Shown: positions 44,858 to 55,084 of the stretch, in pieces
How positions within the stretch are numbered: position 1 is the first letter of the stretch
Layout of the letters: the number at the start of each line of letters is the position of its first letter
Source: Candidatus Leptovillus affinis
Lineage (GTDB): Bacteria > Chloroflexota > Anaerolineae > Promineifilales > Promineifilaceae
Reading direction: 5' to 3'
NCBI GenBank assembly: GCA_016705235.1
Contig: JADIYP010000006.1
Coordinates: 1,240,001-1,304,000 of the forward strand
DNA: 64,000 bases
The notes under the pieces: generated by a model
What the model saw: only the letters and a program-made list of their open reading frames with translations
The model's database searches: none
Told to the model about the DNA's origin: nothing
Position numbers and translations under genes: made by a program

Positions 44858-46976
44858 GCCCACCATCAATATTTTCTGGGTAGCCGCGCCCCATCAGCCG
44901 CATATAAGCATTTAGCTCACGGAAATAGGACACTTGCAGCCCCGTCGTTTTACTCTCCAGCCAGGATACCAGGCGTTCCTGCCCTTTACGGCGCATAACC
45001 GGCGGTATGGTGGCGTAAATGACCCGCCAGAGAAAATCATGGACAAATTGATATTCCAGCACGCCCGTCAGGGCCGAAGATCGCTGGCGGGCGATCAACC
45101 CTTTTTGTTCTAAAGCAGACAAACTCTCCGCCACCTGTCCCGGGTTTATGCCGTGTTCCTCGGCTGCCAACTGTTGGACCGCCCCATCCCAAAATGGCGA
45201 CGCAAATATGGCTGCGGTTTGCAACACACGCTCTTCCGCCGCCGACAAACAAGCCACCCGCGCTTCAAACAACTCTGTCAACGTTTTAGGTATCGGCATG
45301 TCCGCCAGTTTGCTCAGATTCACCTGCCAATGATCGGCCTGTCGGACAATAATGGCGGCATCAAAAAGCAAGCGACCCATTTGCGCCACATACAATGGGT
45401 TCCCCTGCGCGCCATGAACGACGAGATCGACAAGCCTTAATGGCACATTGGGCACATCGTCGAGGACCTGGGCAACCAGATGGCGCGTGTCGATGGCGGT
45501 TAAAGGTGGCAGGGTGAATGTAGACATGGGGTTAAATGGGTCGGGCGAATTCCAAGACGGCCGTTCCCCCCAAAAATCTGGCCTTGCCAAAACCACCACC
45601 AACAACGGTAAATCCGCGCAGCTATCCAGCAAAAACTCAATCAGGTCTAACGAAGCCGCATCCGCCCACTGGGCATTCTCCACCAACCAAATCACCGGCG
45701 GGCAGCCATTCACCAAATCCACAAAAAAGCGCGCCAGATCATTGTGGGCATATCGCCGCAGCCGGGGCAAATCATGCGCCAGATTCTCTAAATACGGGCT
45801 GTCTGCAAAATCAAATCCCATAAAATGGCCCATGACATGCGCCTGTTCTCTGGCGCTGATCTGGTGCGCTTGCATGATGCTTTCTACGCCACGGACAAAT
45901 TTTTCCCGACCGACATGACCACTGCTGCGCGGATTCATATCGAACAGCCGCGCAAACAGATCGCGCATCAGGGCATACGGCGCGGCCTGCGTCGCTTGCA
46001 TGGCCTGCGTGCGCAAAATACAACCTTGCACCGGCAGCATGGCCACCAGGCGCTCAAATTCATCAAACAAACGCGATTTGCCGGCCCCCGCCTCGCCAGT
46101 CACGGTAATCACCTGCATCACGCTGTTATTCATGGTCTCTTGCAAGGCAAATTGCAGCTTCTCGATTTCCGCTGCGCGCGCCACAAAATGCAGTGCGGAT
46201 TCCCGCCACTGGCGGCCGCCAGTGGCAAAATGATGCCGTTTAGCGCCCTCCACCACGTAAACAGTCAGCGGCTCTTGCCGGCCCGGAATGGTCAACGTTT
46301 TCGGAATCGCCACTTCAAACTGACCATAGACCTGACGGTAAATATCATAGGAAACCAGCACGCCGCCAACCGGCGCGGCGGTTTGCACGTGTTCAACTGT
46401 GGTGATGGTTTCGCCAACGGCCGTAAACTTCCGGCTTGCCCCTACCCTGGCCAACACCACCGACCCGCCATGAATGCCAATGCGCATCTTCATCTCGCCG
46501 ACCACTTTGCGCCGATCCAAAGGTCCTGTCTCAATGCGCCGCCGCGACAGATCATTAAACAACGCCAGCTCCAACTGCATATCCAACGCCGCTAAAATCG
46601 CCCGCTCGGCGTCGTCTTCCTGGGCCATCGGCACGCCAAACAACGCAATAAAGCCATCTCCGGTATGTTTGTCGATCACCCCGCCCCAGGAGTGGGCCAC
46701 GCTGTCCAACTTCTCCCACAACGCATTGACCGTATCGCGGACCTGTTCTGCATCCATTTCGGCCGACATCGCTGTAAAACCAGACAAATCAGCCTGCAGC
46801 ACCACCACCTGCGCATGAGATTCGGCCGATTGGGTCTGATGAGCGGGCGCAGCGGCCAACATCTGCATTTTTTCTTGCAGCACGGTAACGGCCGTTTCCA
46901 CCACCGCATCCCCTAAAACCGCGCGATGAGAACGAATAGCAACGATGGCATCTTCAAGAAATTGATAGTCGACCAC
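44850..46976 (-). CDS. Cyclase-domain/AAA regulator lacking the Asn/Arg pair
   Basis: 708 residues from GTG 46974-46976. Similar N-terminus to its partner (FLEDAIVAIRSHRAVLGD vs VLHAIQVLKSQRAVLGD). The cyclase domain keeps both metal Asp residues (QADLSGFTA and KHTGDGFIALFG) but has GETITTVEHVQ where GDxVNxAxRLx is expected, so Asn becomes Thr and Arg becomes His. The AAA-like ATPase has VTGEAGAGKSRLFDEF. It stops before the TPR region. Together the two proteins could form one full C1/C2-type site at a heterodimer interface. Upstream is a 670-bp spacer. Confidence 0.9.
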   Translation of the reverse strand: MVDYQFLEDAIVAIRSHRAVLGDAVVETAVTVLQEKMQMLAAAPAHQTQSAESHAQVVVLQADLSGFTAMSAEMDAEQVRDTVNALWEKLDSVAHSWGGVIDKHTGDGFIALFGVPMAQEDDAERAILAALDMQLELALFNDLSRRRIETGPLDRRKVVGEMKMRIGIHGGSVVLARVGASRKFTAVGETITTVEHVQTAAPVGGVLVSYDIYRQVYGQFEVAIPKTLTIPGRQEPLTVYVVEGAKRHHFATGGRQWRESALHFVARAAEIEKLQFALQETMNNSVMQVITVTGEAGAGKSRLFDEFERLVAMLPVQGCILRTQAMQATQAAPYALMRDLFARLFDMNPRSSGHVGREKFVRGVESIMQAHQISAREQAHVMGHFMGFDFADSPYLENLAHDLPRLRRYAHNDLARFFVDLVNGCPPVIWLVENAQWADAASLDLIEFLLDSCADLPLLVVVLARPDFWGERPSWNSPDPFNPMSTFTLPPLTAIDTRHLVAQVLDDVPNVPLRLVDLVVHGAQGNPLYVAQMGRLLFDAAIIVRQADHWQVNLSKLADMPIPKTLTELFEARVACLSAAEERVLQTAAIFASPFWDGAVQQLAAEEHGINPGQVAESLSALEQKGLIARQRSSALTGVLEYQFVHDFLWRVIYATIPPVMRRKGQERLVSWLESKTTGLQVSYFRELNAYMRLMGRGYPENIDGGHE

Positions 46977-47233
46977 GATTTATCCCAAAATATCTGTTCA
47001 GAAATCCTCATGATGAACAGGCATTACCACAGGGCGCCAGAGTAAAAGGCAGCACAAATTATATAGTGGTAAAGTATGAAAGGCGATTATTGCTACTTGC
47101 CGACTTCCAAACTTCTTACTATACTGCCCGCCGCACCTAATTTTTGAGGGGCAAAATCATTCAGAGGCGCTGAACTGCCGCTCACCTATCTACCTGAAAA
47201 AACCAGTACTTTGGGAACGATCTGATGAAGACA

Positions 47234-47640
47234 GACCCCAAGGGTTTGCTCCCTTGAAAATAGATTTGTCAAATCTTAAAGATTTGACAAATCTCAACCT
47301 TTTCATTCGTGGTGGTGGGTTAGACCACTCATGATGTCTCCTGAGAATTTGGATTATTTGACCCTCAAACCCTTGGGGTCTCGCCAGAGGAACGTGAACA
47401 GACCCCAAGGGTTTGCTCCCTTGAAAATAGATTTGTCAAATCTTAAGATTTGACAAATCTCAACCTTTTCATTCGTGGTGGTGGGTTAGACCACTCATGA
47501 TGTCTCCTGAGAATTTGGATTATTTGACCCTCAAACCCTTGGGGTCTCGCCAGAGGAACGTGAACAGACCCCAAGGGTTTGCTCCTGAGAATTTGGATTA
47601 TTTGGGCCTCAAACCCTTGGGGTCTCGCCAGAGGAACGTG
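47234..47640. repeat. 167-bp tandem repeats upstream of smc, 2.5 copies
   Basis: Copy 1 at 47234-47400, copy 2 at 47401-47566, copy 3 (middle deleted) at 47567-47640. Each begins GACCCCAAGGGTTTGCTCC and ends CAAACCCTTGGGGTCTCGCC..GAACGTG, so each unit is itself a large palindrome. Inside is GATTTGTCAAATCTTA..GATTTGACAAATC. The last copy ends 8 bp before the smc ATG. The region 46977-47233 shows no gene. Confidence 0.92.
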
Positions 47641-47648
47641 CGGTTACT

Positions 47649-50600
47649 ATGCGACTAAAAAAACTCGTTCTCCAAGGTTATAAAACCTTCGCCAGCAAAA
47701 CCGAATTTGTTTTCGACGAGGGCATCACCGCCGTTGTTGGCCCCAACGGCAGCGGCAAAAGCAACGTCGCCGACGCCGTGCGCTGGGTTCTGGGCGAACA
47801 AAGTTATGGCGCTCTACGCGGCAAACGCACCACCGACATGATCTTCGCTGGCAGCCAAACACGCCCGCGCGCCGGCATGGCCCAGGCCATCCTCACCCTG
47901 GACAACGCCGACGGCTGGCTGCCCATCGATTACACCGAAGTCGAAATCGGCCGCCGCGCCTACCGCTCCGGCGAAAACGAATACATCCTCAACGGCCAAA
48001 AAGTGCGCCTCAAAGACATCACCGACCTGCTGGCCACCAGCGGTCTGGCCGAACGCACGTACACCATCATCGGCCAGGGACTGGTCGACCAGGCGCTTTC
48101 GCTGCGCGCCGAAGAGCGGCGCGCTTTGTTTGAAGAGGCCGCCGGCATCAACCATTACAAAAGCCGCCGCGCTGAAACCTTACGCCGCCTGACCGAGACA
48201 CAGCACAATCTGGAGCGCGTCCATGACATCTTGGCCGAAATTGGCCCGCGCATGAACTCGCTCAAACGGCAGGCCGTACGCGCCCGTAACTATGAACAAG
48301 TGGCCGCCGACCTGCACCACCTGCTGCGCATCTGGTATGGCTACAAGTGGGAACAGGCCAAACGAGAGATGCGCCGCGCGCGTGAAACGGCCGTCGCCAC
48401 TGAAAAAATCTGGCAAGATACCCGCCTCGGCCTGCTGGCCCAACAAGACAAAATCGACACCGTGCGCCGCCGCCTGAACCAACTGCAAGAGCAAACGGCC
48501 GTCACCCGCAGCCAACGCGACGACATCCGCGACCAGCTAGAAAAAGCCCGCCGCCAGGTTGCCATCCTGCAAGAACGGCAAGAATCCCTCCAGCGCCAAC
48601 TGGCCGACACCGAACAAGAACTGCCCGAACTGGAGCAGCAGCAGCAGCGGGCGCAAACCGAACTGGCCGCCGCCACCGCCGAACTGGAAACCGCCCAGGC
48701 CAGCTTGCAGCAAAACCAGACAGAACTGCGCCAATTCAACGCCAATTTTCAGCAGCAGCAAACCGAAATCAACCATTGGCAAAAACAATTGGCCCAGGCC
48801 GAACAGGAACAACGCGCCACCCAAACCCGTCTGGCGCAGGCCGAAGGCCAGCTCAGCCAACTGCAAGAACGCCTGCGCGAGCAAACGGCCGTTGCCGCCA
48901 CCACTGACTCCGACGAAATTGCCACCCTGGAAGCGCGATTTGACCAGCTAACGGCCGTCCTCACCTCCGCCCAGGAACGAGCCGACGAATTGGGGCAAAC
49001 CCGCGCCGCCATCCTCGACGAACGGCAAACCCTCATCGCCACCCTGAAAAAATTACGCGCCGCCGCCCACGACCAGCAGCAGCAGCTCAACCAACGCCGC
49101 AATCAACTGGCCCGCCTGGAGGCCCGCGCCGATATGCTGGACCAGATGCGCCGCAAAGAAACCAAACTCAACGGCAGCGCCCGCACCCTCGGCCAGCTCG
49201 CTTCGTTGGTGACAATTCCGGCGGCGCACGAAACGGCCGTGGCCGCCGCCCTGGCCGGCCGCCTCGCCGCTCTGGTGCTGCCCGACAGCGTCAATTTATG
49301 GCAGCTTCTGCAAAGCAATGACCGGCAGGCGCTGACGGCCGTGGCCCTCGACCACCTGCAAGCCCCACCTCAACCCGACCTGAAAACAGACCCCGCCGTC
49401 ATCGGCTGGGCCAATCAACTCGTCACCGGCAACCCCATCGTCAAACCGGTGCTTGATTTGCTCCTGGGGCCGATTTTGTTGGTCAAAGACGCCGAATCGG
49501 CCTACCGGCTGGCGCTCACCCTGCCGCCGGGAGCGCTGGCTGTATCGCCCGATGGCTTCATCGCCTATGCCGGCGGTCTGGTGGAAACCGGCGGCGCGGA
49601 CAACCAGAACAGCCTGCTAGCCCGCGAAGCGGAATGGCGCGCCGCCAAAGCCGACAGCGACAAACTGCGCGCCGAACTGGACAACCTGGAAACCGATCTA
49701 TCCGCCGCCCAGGCAGCCATCGACGAAAAACAAACCGAATCCGACCGGCTGCAAAACGAGGAACGCCGTCTGGCCCGGCTGCAAAACGAGGCGGCGCAGC
49801 GGCTGGCGCAAGCGCAGCGCGATCAGGACCGGGTGAAACAGCAGCAGACTTTTTTGCAGCGGCAGCAAGCCACGCGGCAGCAAGAAACAGAGCGTTTGCA
49901 AACGCGCATCGCGGCGCTGCAACAGGAGATGACGGCGGGCAGGGAAACGGCCGTTACCTTCCAACAAGCCGTCACCACCGCCCGCGCCAGCCTGGAAGCC
50001 CTGCCCATCGCCGAGGCGCAGCAGCAGCGGCAAACCCTGCACCAGCAGATGAACGCCGCCAGCACCATCGTCGCCGGACGGCAGGCGGTGGTAGACAGCC
50101 GCCGCGCCACGCTGAACCAGGTGGAGCGGCAGTTGGCGCGCCTGCGCGAGCGGCAGTTGGCGCTGCGCAGCCAGCAGGCGCAAAATGTGTTAAGCGACGA
50201 GGAGCAAACTTTGTTGGCGCGGCAAAAGCAGTTGGCCGAGTTGGATGCCGCTCTGGAACCGCTGCAAATGCAGGTGGCGCACGGCCGTAAAGAGATGATG
50301 GCGCTGGAAGAGGAAACGGCCGTGCTGCAAAAACAGGCCCACGACAAAGAAACCCAATACACCCAGGCCAAAATCAACCTCAGCCAGCAGCAAAACGCTA
50401 TCGAGGGTCTGCAAGAACGCATCAAGGCCGACATCGGCCTGGTCGCCTTGAGCTACGACGAAGACCAGACCGGCCCCACCCCGCTGCCCATCGACGAAGT
50501 GGTCGAACAACTGCCCGTTGTGGACGAACTGCCCGGCGATATCGCCGAAACCATCCAGAATTATCGGGCGCAAATGCAGCGCATGGGAGCCATCAACCCG

Positions 50601-51203
50601 GATGCGCCCACGGAATATGAAACGGTCAGTGAACGGTTTGAATTTCTAACGCAGCAAGTGGAAGACCTGACCCAAACCGACGCCCAACTGCGCAAGGTCA
50701 TTGAGGAATTGGATGAGTTGACCTCGCGGGCTTTTGCCGACACGGTGGATAAAGTGAACGCCGTCTTTGGCGACACCTTTACCCAGTTGTTTGGCGGCGG
50801 CGCGGCGCGGCTGATCCTGACCGACCCCGACGATTTGACCATCAGTGGTGTAGACATCATCGCCCGGCTGCCCAACCGGCGCGAGCAAGGGCTGGGCCTC
50901 CTTTCCGGCGGCGAGCGCTCCTTAACGGCCGCTGCGCTCATCTTTTCGCTGCTGAAAGTGTCGCCCACGCCATTTTGCGTCATGGACGAAGTAGATGCAG
51001 CCCTGGATGAGGCAAATGTCAACCGTTTCCGTGATTTATTGCAGGAATTGAGTCTAAAAAGCCAGTTTATCGTTATCACCCACAACCGGGGCACGGTGCA
51101 GGCGGCGCAGACGATTTATGGCATCAGCATGGGCACAGACAGCGCCAGTCAGGTAATTTCGATTAAGCCGGAAGATTATATGCGGCAAAAATCGCTGATC
51201 TAA
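47649..51203 (+). CDS. smc: Chromosome segregation ATPase SMC
   Basis: 1184 residues, full length. Walker A GPNGSGKSNVADAVRWVLGE near the N-terminus; hinge at about 515-650; two long Gln/Glu-rich coiled coils; C-terminal signature LLSGGERSLTAAALIF and Walker B FCVMDEVDAALDEANVNRF. It compacts and segregates the chromosome with ScpA/ScpB, which are not nearby. Start: ATG 47649 has only GAGGAA (47631-47636) 12 nt upstream, and that GAGGAA belongs to the tandem repeat. Confidence 0.98.
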   Translation: MRLKKLVLQGYKTFASKTEFVFDEGITAVVGPNGSGKSNVADAVRWVLGEQSYGALRGKRTTDMIFAGSQTRPRAGMAQAILTLDNADGWLPIDYTEVEIGRRAYRSGENEYILNGQKVRLKDITDLLATSGLAERTYTIIGQGLVDQALSLRAEERRALFEEAAGINHYKSRRAETLRRLTETQHNLERVHDILAEIGPRMNSLKRQAVRARNYEQVAADLHHLLRIWYGYKWEQAKREMRRARETAVATEKIWQDTRLGLLAQQDKIDTVRRRLNQLQEQTAVTRSQRDDIRDQLEKARRQVAILQERQESLQRQLADTEQELPELEQQQQRAQTELAAATAELETAQASLQQNQTELRQFNANFQQQQTEINHWQKQLAQAEQEQRATQTRLAQAEGQLSQLQERLREQTAVAATTDSDEIATLEARFDQLTAVLTSAQERADELGQTRAAILDERQTLIATLKKLRAAAHDQQQQLNQRRNQLARLEARADMLDQMRRKETKLNGSARTLGQLASLVTIPAAHETAVAAALAGRLAALVLPDSVNLWQLLQSNDRQALTAVALDHLQAPPQPDLKTDPAVIGWANQLVTGNPIVKPVLDLLLGPILLVKDAESAYRLALTLPPGALAVSPDGFIAYAGGLVETGGADNQNSLLAREAEWRAAKADSDKLRAELDNLETDLSAAQAAIDEKQTESDRLQNEERRLARLQNEAAQRLAQAQRDQDRVKQQQTFLQRQQATRQQETERLQTRIAALQQEMTAGRETAVTFQQAVTTARASLEALPIAEAQQQRQTLHQQMNAASTIVAGRQAVVDSRRATLNQVERQLARLRERQLALRSQQAQNVLSDEEQTLLARQKQLAELDAALEPLQMQVAHGRKEMMALEEETAVLQKQAHDKETQYTQAKINLSQQQNAIEGLQERIKADIGLVALSYDEDQTGPTPLPIDEVVEQLPVVDELPGDIAETIQNYRAQMQRMGAINPDAPTEYETVSERFEFLTQQVEDLTQTDAQLRKVIEELDELTSRAFADTVDKVNAVFGDTFTQLFGGGAARLILTDPDDLTISGVDIIARLPNRREQGLGLLSGGERSLTAAALIFSLLKVSPTPFCVMDEVDAALDEANVNRFRDLLQELSLKSQFIVITHNRGTVQAAQTIYGISMGTDSASQVISIKPEDYMRQKSLI

Positions 51204-51205
51204 AA

Positions 51206-51244
51206 AACCCGAAGGGTATTCCAGGAGATGGAACCCTTCGGGTT
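51206..51244. terminator. AACCCGAAGGGT hairpin after smc
   Basis: AACCCGAAGGGT / ACCCTTCGGGTT with a 15-nt loop, immediately after the smc stop and before a convergent gene. Confidence 0.75.
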
Positions 51245-51270
51245 TGTATGGCTGTGATGGGGTGAGGGTG

Positions 51271-51855
51271 TTAGCAGGAAACGGCCGTATCCTCCACATA
51301 CCCAGGCTCATCTGTTTTTCGCCGATTCAGGTCGATGATCAACGTCGAATAAAGACCATCCGGCTGGCGTGTAACCACAAACGGGAGCTTCCACAAAATC
51401 GCCAAAATCGCCCGATTGTTGTTCATCACATCGGCGACCAGTTTCTGAATCCCGTGCTCATGCGCTTCTTCTGTTAACATAACAAGAAGCTGCGTACCAA
51501 TCCCTTTGCCCTGCATGTCATCACGCACCGAAACGGCCGCTTCGGCGCAGCCATCGCCCAGACAAACGTAACGCGCCGCGGCCACCGGCGCATTAGGCCG
51601 GTTCGGCAAATCGGCAAAGGCCAGTAAACCTTCCTGCCGCGAAGCCCCCAGGTGGGCAATCGTTTCCGCTTCACGCCAAATCCGCCCTGGGTGCATGTTG
51701 TCGGCCGGTTGATGAAACCGCCGGTAACGACTATCCGAACTCATATTTTCAAAAAGGTCCACCAGGTAAACGGCATCATCGAAACGTAAATGACGTACAC
51801 CGATTTCCTGTCCATCCTTTGTCTTAAAAAAACGATCCATTTCTTTTGTAATCAT
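51271..51855 (-). CDS. GNAT-family N-acetyltransferase
   Basis: 194 residues. RHLRFDDAVYLVDLFENMS is the usual N-terminal strand-helix. VSVRDDMQGKGIGTQLLVML is the acetyl-CoA-binding motif A (Q/RxxGxG/A). The C-terminal strand ADVMNNNRAILAILWKLPF follows. It acetylates an unknown amine, such as an amino acid, polyamine or protein end. It ends 27 bp from the smc terminator, convergent to smc. Confidence 0.9.
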   Translation of the reverse strand: MITKEMDRFFKTKDGQEIGVRHLRFDDAVYLVDLFENMSSDSRYRRFHQPADNMHPGRIWREAETIAHLGASRQEGLLAFADLPNRPNAPVAAARYVCLGDGCAEAAVSVRDDMQGKGIGTQLLVMLTEEAHEHGIQKLVADVMNNNRAILAILWKLPFVVTRQPDGLYSTLIIDLNRRKTDEPGYVEDTAVSC

Positions 51856-52067
51856 CGCTCAAACCTGCATTATTATCGTCGACATGATGTTTGCCAGTAA
51901 TTTCGCCCCGGTTTACAGCGCGGCTCAAGGGCGCAGATAAGATCGATCTGTTTTCTTTTTCGGCTCCCGTGACGCATTGCGTCATAAAGAGAGAATAACA
52001 CAACCAAAAGACAAACGCAACCTATACTTATGTACCGCCCAGCCTGATTGACTGACAAAACTTATCT

Positions 52068-52147
52068 AACCGCAGAGAACGCAGAGAGCGCGGAGCTTGT
52101 ACCAGAGAAAACCTCCGCGTCCTCTGCGCTCTCCGCGGTAAAATTCT
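52068..52147. repeat. CGCAGAGAACGCAGAG inverted repeat
   Basis: CCGCAGAGAACGCAGAGAGCGCGGAG on the left pairs with CTCCGCGTCCTCTGCGCTCTCCGCGG on the right. A related shorter form is at 55085-55147. The rest of 51856-52412 has no supported gene; AT-rich TATAAAGG and TTGTAC tracts at 52281-52295 may be part of the promoter for the operon that follows. Confidence 0.75.
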
Positions 52148-52412
52148 GAGATTTGTCAGTCTATCAGACCGTCCGGCTAAAAACAGGCGCGGCCAGGGGT
52201 AGTATATAAGGATTTGTAGGGAAACGGCCGTTCCCACCCCATTCCTCACCCCCTCTGCAACCTTTTGTAAACGGTCACGTATAAAGGAATGTATTGTACA
52301 ATGGGTACATGGCGTCAGGAGAAAACGCATCCAAAGTGAGCAGAGGTAGGCAAAAGAGACAGCCATTTTTGCCAATCTCCCCTCTTCAGTTTCTTATAAA
52401 AAGGAATAGATC

Positions 52413-55079
52413 ATGAGTTCAAAGAAATCCGACAAATACGAAGAATTACGCGCGTCATTGCAAACCCTGCCCCACATCAGCCCGGTTCAGGTTGATACCT
52501 GGGTCGAATTACAGCGCACCATAGACGGAACCCGCGACTATTTAATCCGCGCCGTACCACAAGCGCAGTTTAGCATCGACGAAGCGCAAAAAATATTGGG
52601 CCAGCGCACCTACACGCTGGTCTTTTTTGGCGGCACCGGCGTAGGCAAAAGCACGCTCATCAACGCGCTGCTGGGCCGGAATTTGCTGCCGACCGGGGCG
52701 GTAACGGCCGTTACCGGCACCATCGTCTACATCGAACAGGCCGAAGAAGGGCAGGCCGAATCCCTCATCCTCACCTACTGGAGCAAAGACGAATTCGCCG
52801 AACGTGTCCGCCGCCTCTGCCAGTTAGCCGAAATCGACGGCTTCGACATCACCAACGAAGGCGAACGCGATCAGGCTCGCGAAACCATCAAAGCTGTCGT
52901 CGAAGCTGGCAAAGACAACGCCAAAACCGAACGCGACGAATACCTGGACATCCTGGTAGACTGCCTCGATTCCTACGACCACAACAAAGAACTGTATAAA
53001 AACGGCGGCACGCCCCCGCCCATGAGCCTGGCCCTGGAAGACGAAAATTCCCTACGCCACCTGCGCGAAGACGGTTTCAAAGGCAGCACCCAGCGGCAAA
53101 TCCGTCTGGTCAAATCCGCCACCTTCAAGATTCATCCGCAGGCCGGCCTGCCCAACCTGCTCATGAACGGCTACCTGCGCATCGTCGATGTGCCCGGTCT
53201 GGGCGCGGGCATGAAGCTCCACGAAGCCATCACCCTGGAAGAAATGAAGCGCGAAGACGCCATGATCGTCCTGGTAACAGACGCCGGACGCCAGCGCGTG
53301 GACGAAATGAAAAGCCTTTCGGCCGTCAACTGGATCAAAGAAAATCGTCTCTTCGGCCTCAGCGGCGCAGATTTAGACGAAGCCGCTTCCAAAATTTTCC
53401 TGGCTGTCAACGGCGGAAACATTCGCCAGGCGTTTGACCGCCTGAACTCCGGCCTGCCCCAGGCGGAACTGGAAGTGAAAGAAGTCACGCGCTATATCGC
53501 CCCCAATTACTGGGAAAAATACCGCGACCGCGGCCACAACCGCCCCTACTTCCTGGTGATGGCCCCGTCCGCGCTGTATGTGCAAGACCCAAACAACGCG
53601 CCGGAAGAATTCGCCAGCGAAACCGAGCGCATCCTGAAAGTCTTCAAAGACCAACTCGGCCCGGTCAACGGCAGCGATCCGCTGGACCCGGATACCAAAG
53701 AAGCGCTGCTCAAACTCAGCGAGGTCACACTGCTGCGTGAACGATTGGTAGACTTCATCAAAACCGAACGCGTGCGCGGCCAACTGCGCGAAGCAGCCAC
53801 CCGCATCCGCAATGCCCTGCAAGCGCTGCGCTTCTATTATGAAAAGCAGTTGGCGGCGCGCGGCGTGCAGCCGCCCTTTGCCAACAGTTGGGAACAACTG
53901 CAAGAGCGCCGCTTCGAGAACGTGCTGGTGCGCCAGCAAAAGGAACTGCCGCGCTCTTTCCACAATGCCTTGTTGGAACTGAGCATGCGCACCAACAACG
54001 ACACCCGCTTCCGCAACCTGCTGCGTCCCACACTGGAAGGCGTCAAGGGCATGGTCAGCGATTCCGTGCGCCGCGAGGTAGAAACTTTGCTGGAGAGTTA
54101 CGGCACAGAGTATTGGGACGACCGTGACGTGACCTACGACAACCTGATTTGGGGCACCAGCGGCATCGAAATCCCGATCAAGCGCATCCTGTACCAGGTT
54201 GAATTGATCATGCAGGATTCCGTCTCCAAGTTTATGCCGGAAGTAGCCGATGTGATGGGTGCGGAATTGCAACGTACGCTGGAAGCGCACGAAATTTACA
54301 GCCGGCTGGCGCGCGCCAGCTACGGCCAGGGTTACAACTATACGCTGCCTTTTGCTTCAGACGCGTTGGACCTGGAAGGCGCTTACAATGCCATCATCGG
54401 CCAGGTGGGGGCGAATTTCCGCCACATCTGCCGTCAGGCAACGATGTATGAGCTGATGAAACCGAACCGCTCTGTGCATGATCGTCTGGACCAGGGCGAG
54501 CGCGAATTGGCCTTACCGACCAATGAGCGTCTGTTGGACGTGGCCCTGCTCGGACCGGAAGCGGTGCGGCGGGAATTGGCTGCCAGCCAACCGGCCCCAG
54601 CGGCATCGGGTAACAGCCAAACGGCCGTTGCCCCCCAGCCCGCCGAGGAAGAATTCGCCATTAACATCCTGGACGAGCCGATGACTCAGGCGCAGCCCGA
54701 CTTCGACATCAGCTTCCTGGGCGACGAACCCGCGGCCAAAGCCAAACCGACGGCCGAACTGGAAACCAGTTACGCCGACATGCTGGACAATGTTGCCGTC
54801 AAGGTGAATCGCATCTTCGCCGCCATCATCGACGATTTGTTCAGCGATGATGAACTGCTGCCACGCCTGCGCCGCCTCTTCTGGCTGGAAGCCACCAAAG
54901 CCGAGCGAGATTTTAACAACCATCTCGTGAAGCCGATGCTGAAACAACACGACCGCAACCTGCAAAGCCAGGAACTGCGCGACGCCATGGAAATCGACCT
55001 GGAATCTGTTTCCGACCTGGAAAGCCTGATGCGCGTGTGGGAAGGCCTGCACAAGCTGGAAACAAGTCTGGCGATTTAA
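52413..55079 (+). CDS. Dynamin-like large GTPase
   Basis: 888 residues, first gene of the ubiquitin-like block, with AAAAAGGAA upstream. G1 is FFGGTGVGKSTLINALLG (residues 71-88), switch region TAVTGTIVYI, G3 IVDVPGLG with Asp259. No clear TKxD motif, which fits dynamin-type proteins. The middle (about 430-650) is helical; residues 715-790 are low-complexity, Pro/Ala-rich; the end is helical again. Such GTPases bend or fuse membranes, or guard them. No membrane segment. In this context it may act as a machine that uses or receives Ubl tags, but that is inference. Confidence 0.85.
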   Translation: MSSKKSDKYEELRASLQTLPHISPVQVDTWVELQRTIDGTRDYLIRAVPQAQFSIDEAQKILGQRTYTLVFFGGTGVGKSTLINALLGRNLLPTGAVTAVTGTIVYIEQAEEGQAESLILTYWSKDEFAERVRRLCQLAEIDGFDITNEGERDQARETIKAVVEAGKDNAKTERDEYLDILVDCLDSYDHNKELYKNGGTPPPMSLALEDENSLRHLREDGFKGSTQRQIRLVKSATFKIHPQAGLPNLLMNGYLRIVDVPGLGAGMKLHEAITLEEMKREDAMIVLVTDAGRQRVDEMKSLSAVNWIKENRLFGLSGADLDEAASKIFLAVNGGNIRQAFDRLNSGLPQAELEVKEVTRYIAPNYWEKYRDRGHNRPYFLVMAPSALYVQDPNNAPEEFASETERILKVFKDQLGPVNGSDPLDPDTKEALLKLSEVTLLRERLVDFIKTERVRGQLREAATRIRNALQALRFYYEKQLAARGVQPPFANSWEQLQERRFENVLVRQQKELPRSFHNALLELSMRTNNDTRFRNLLRPTLEGVKGMVSDSVRREVETLLESYGTEYWDDRDVTYDNLIWGTSGIEIPIKRILYQVELIMQDSVSKFMPEVADVMGAELQRTLEAHEIYSRLARASYGQGYNYTLPFASDALDLEGAYNAIIGQVGANFRHICRQATMYELMKPNRSVHDRLDQGERELALPTNERLLDVALLGPEAVRRELAASQPAPAASGNSQTAVAPQPAEEEFAINILDEPMTQAQPDFDISFLGDEPAAKAKPTAELETSYADMLDNVAVKVNRIFAAIIDDLFSDDELLPRLRRLFWLEATKAERDFNNHLVKPMLKQHDRNLQSQELRDAMEIDLESVSDLESLMRVWEGLHKLETSLAI

Positions 55080-55084
55080 GCATT

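Noticed and set aside
51873..52375. Small minus-strand frames in the spacer before the GTPase
   Set aside because: They overlap the CGCAGAG repeat, have no RBS and no recognisable sequence.
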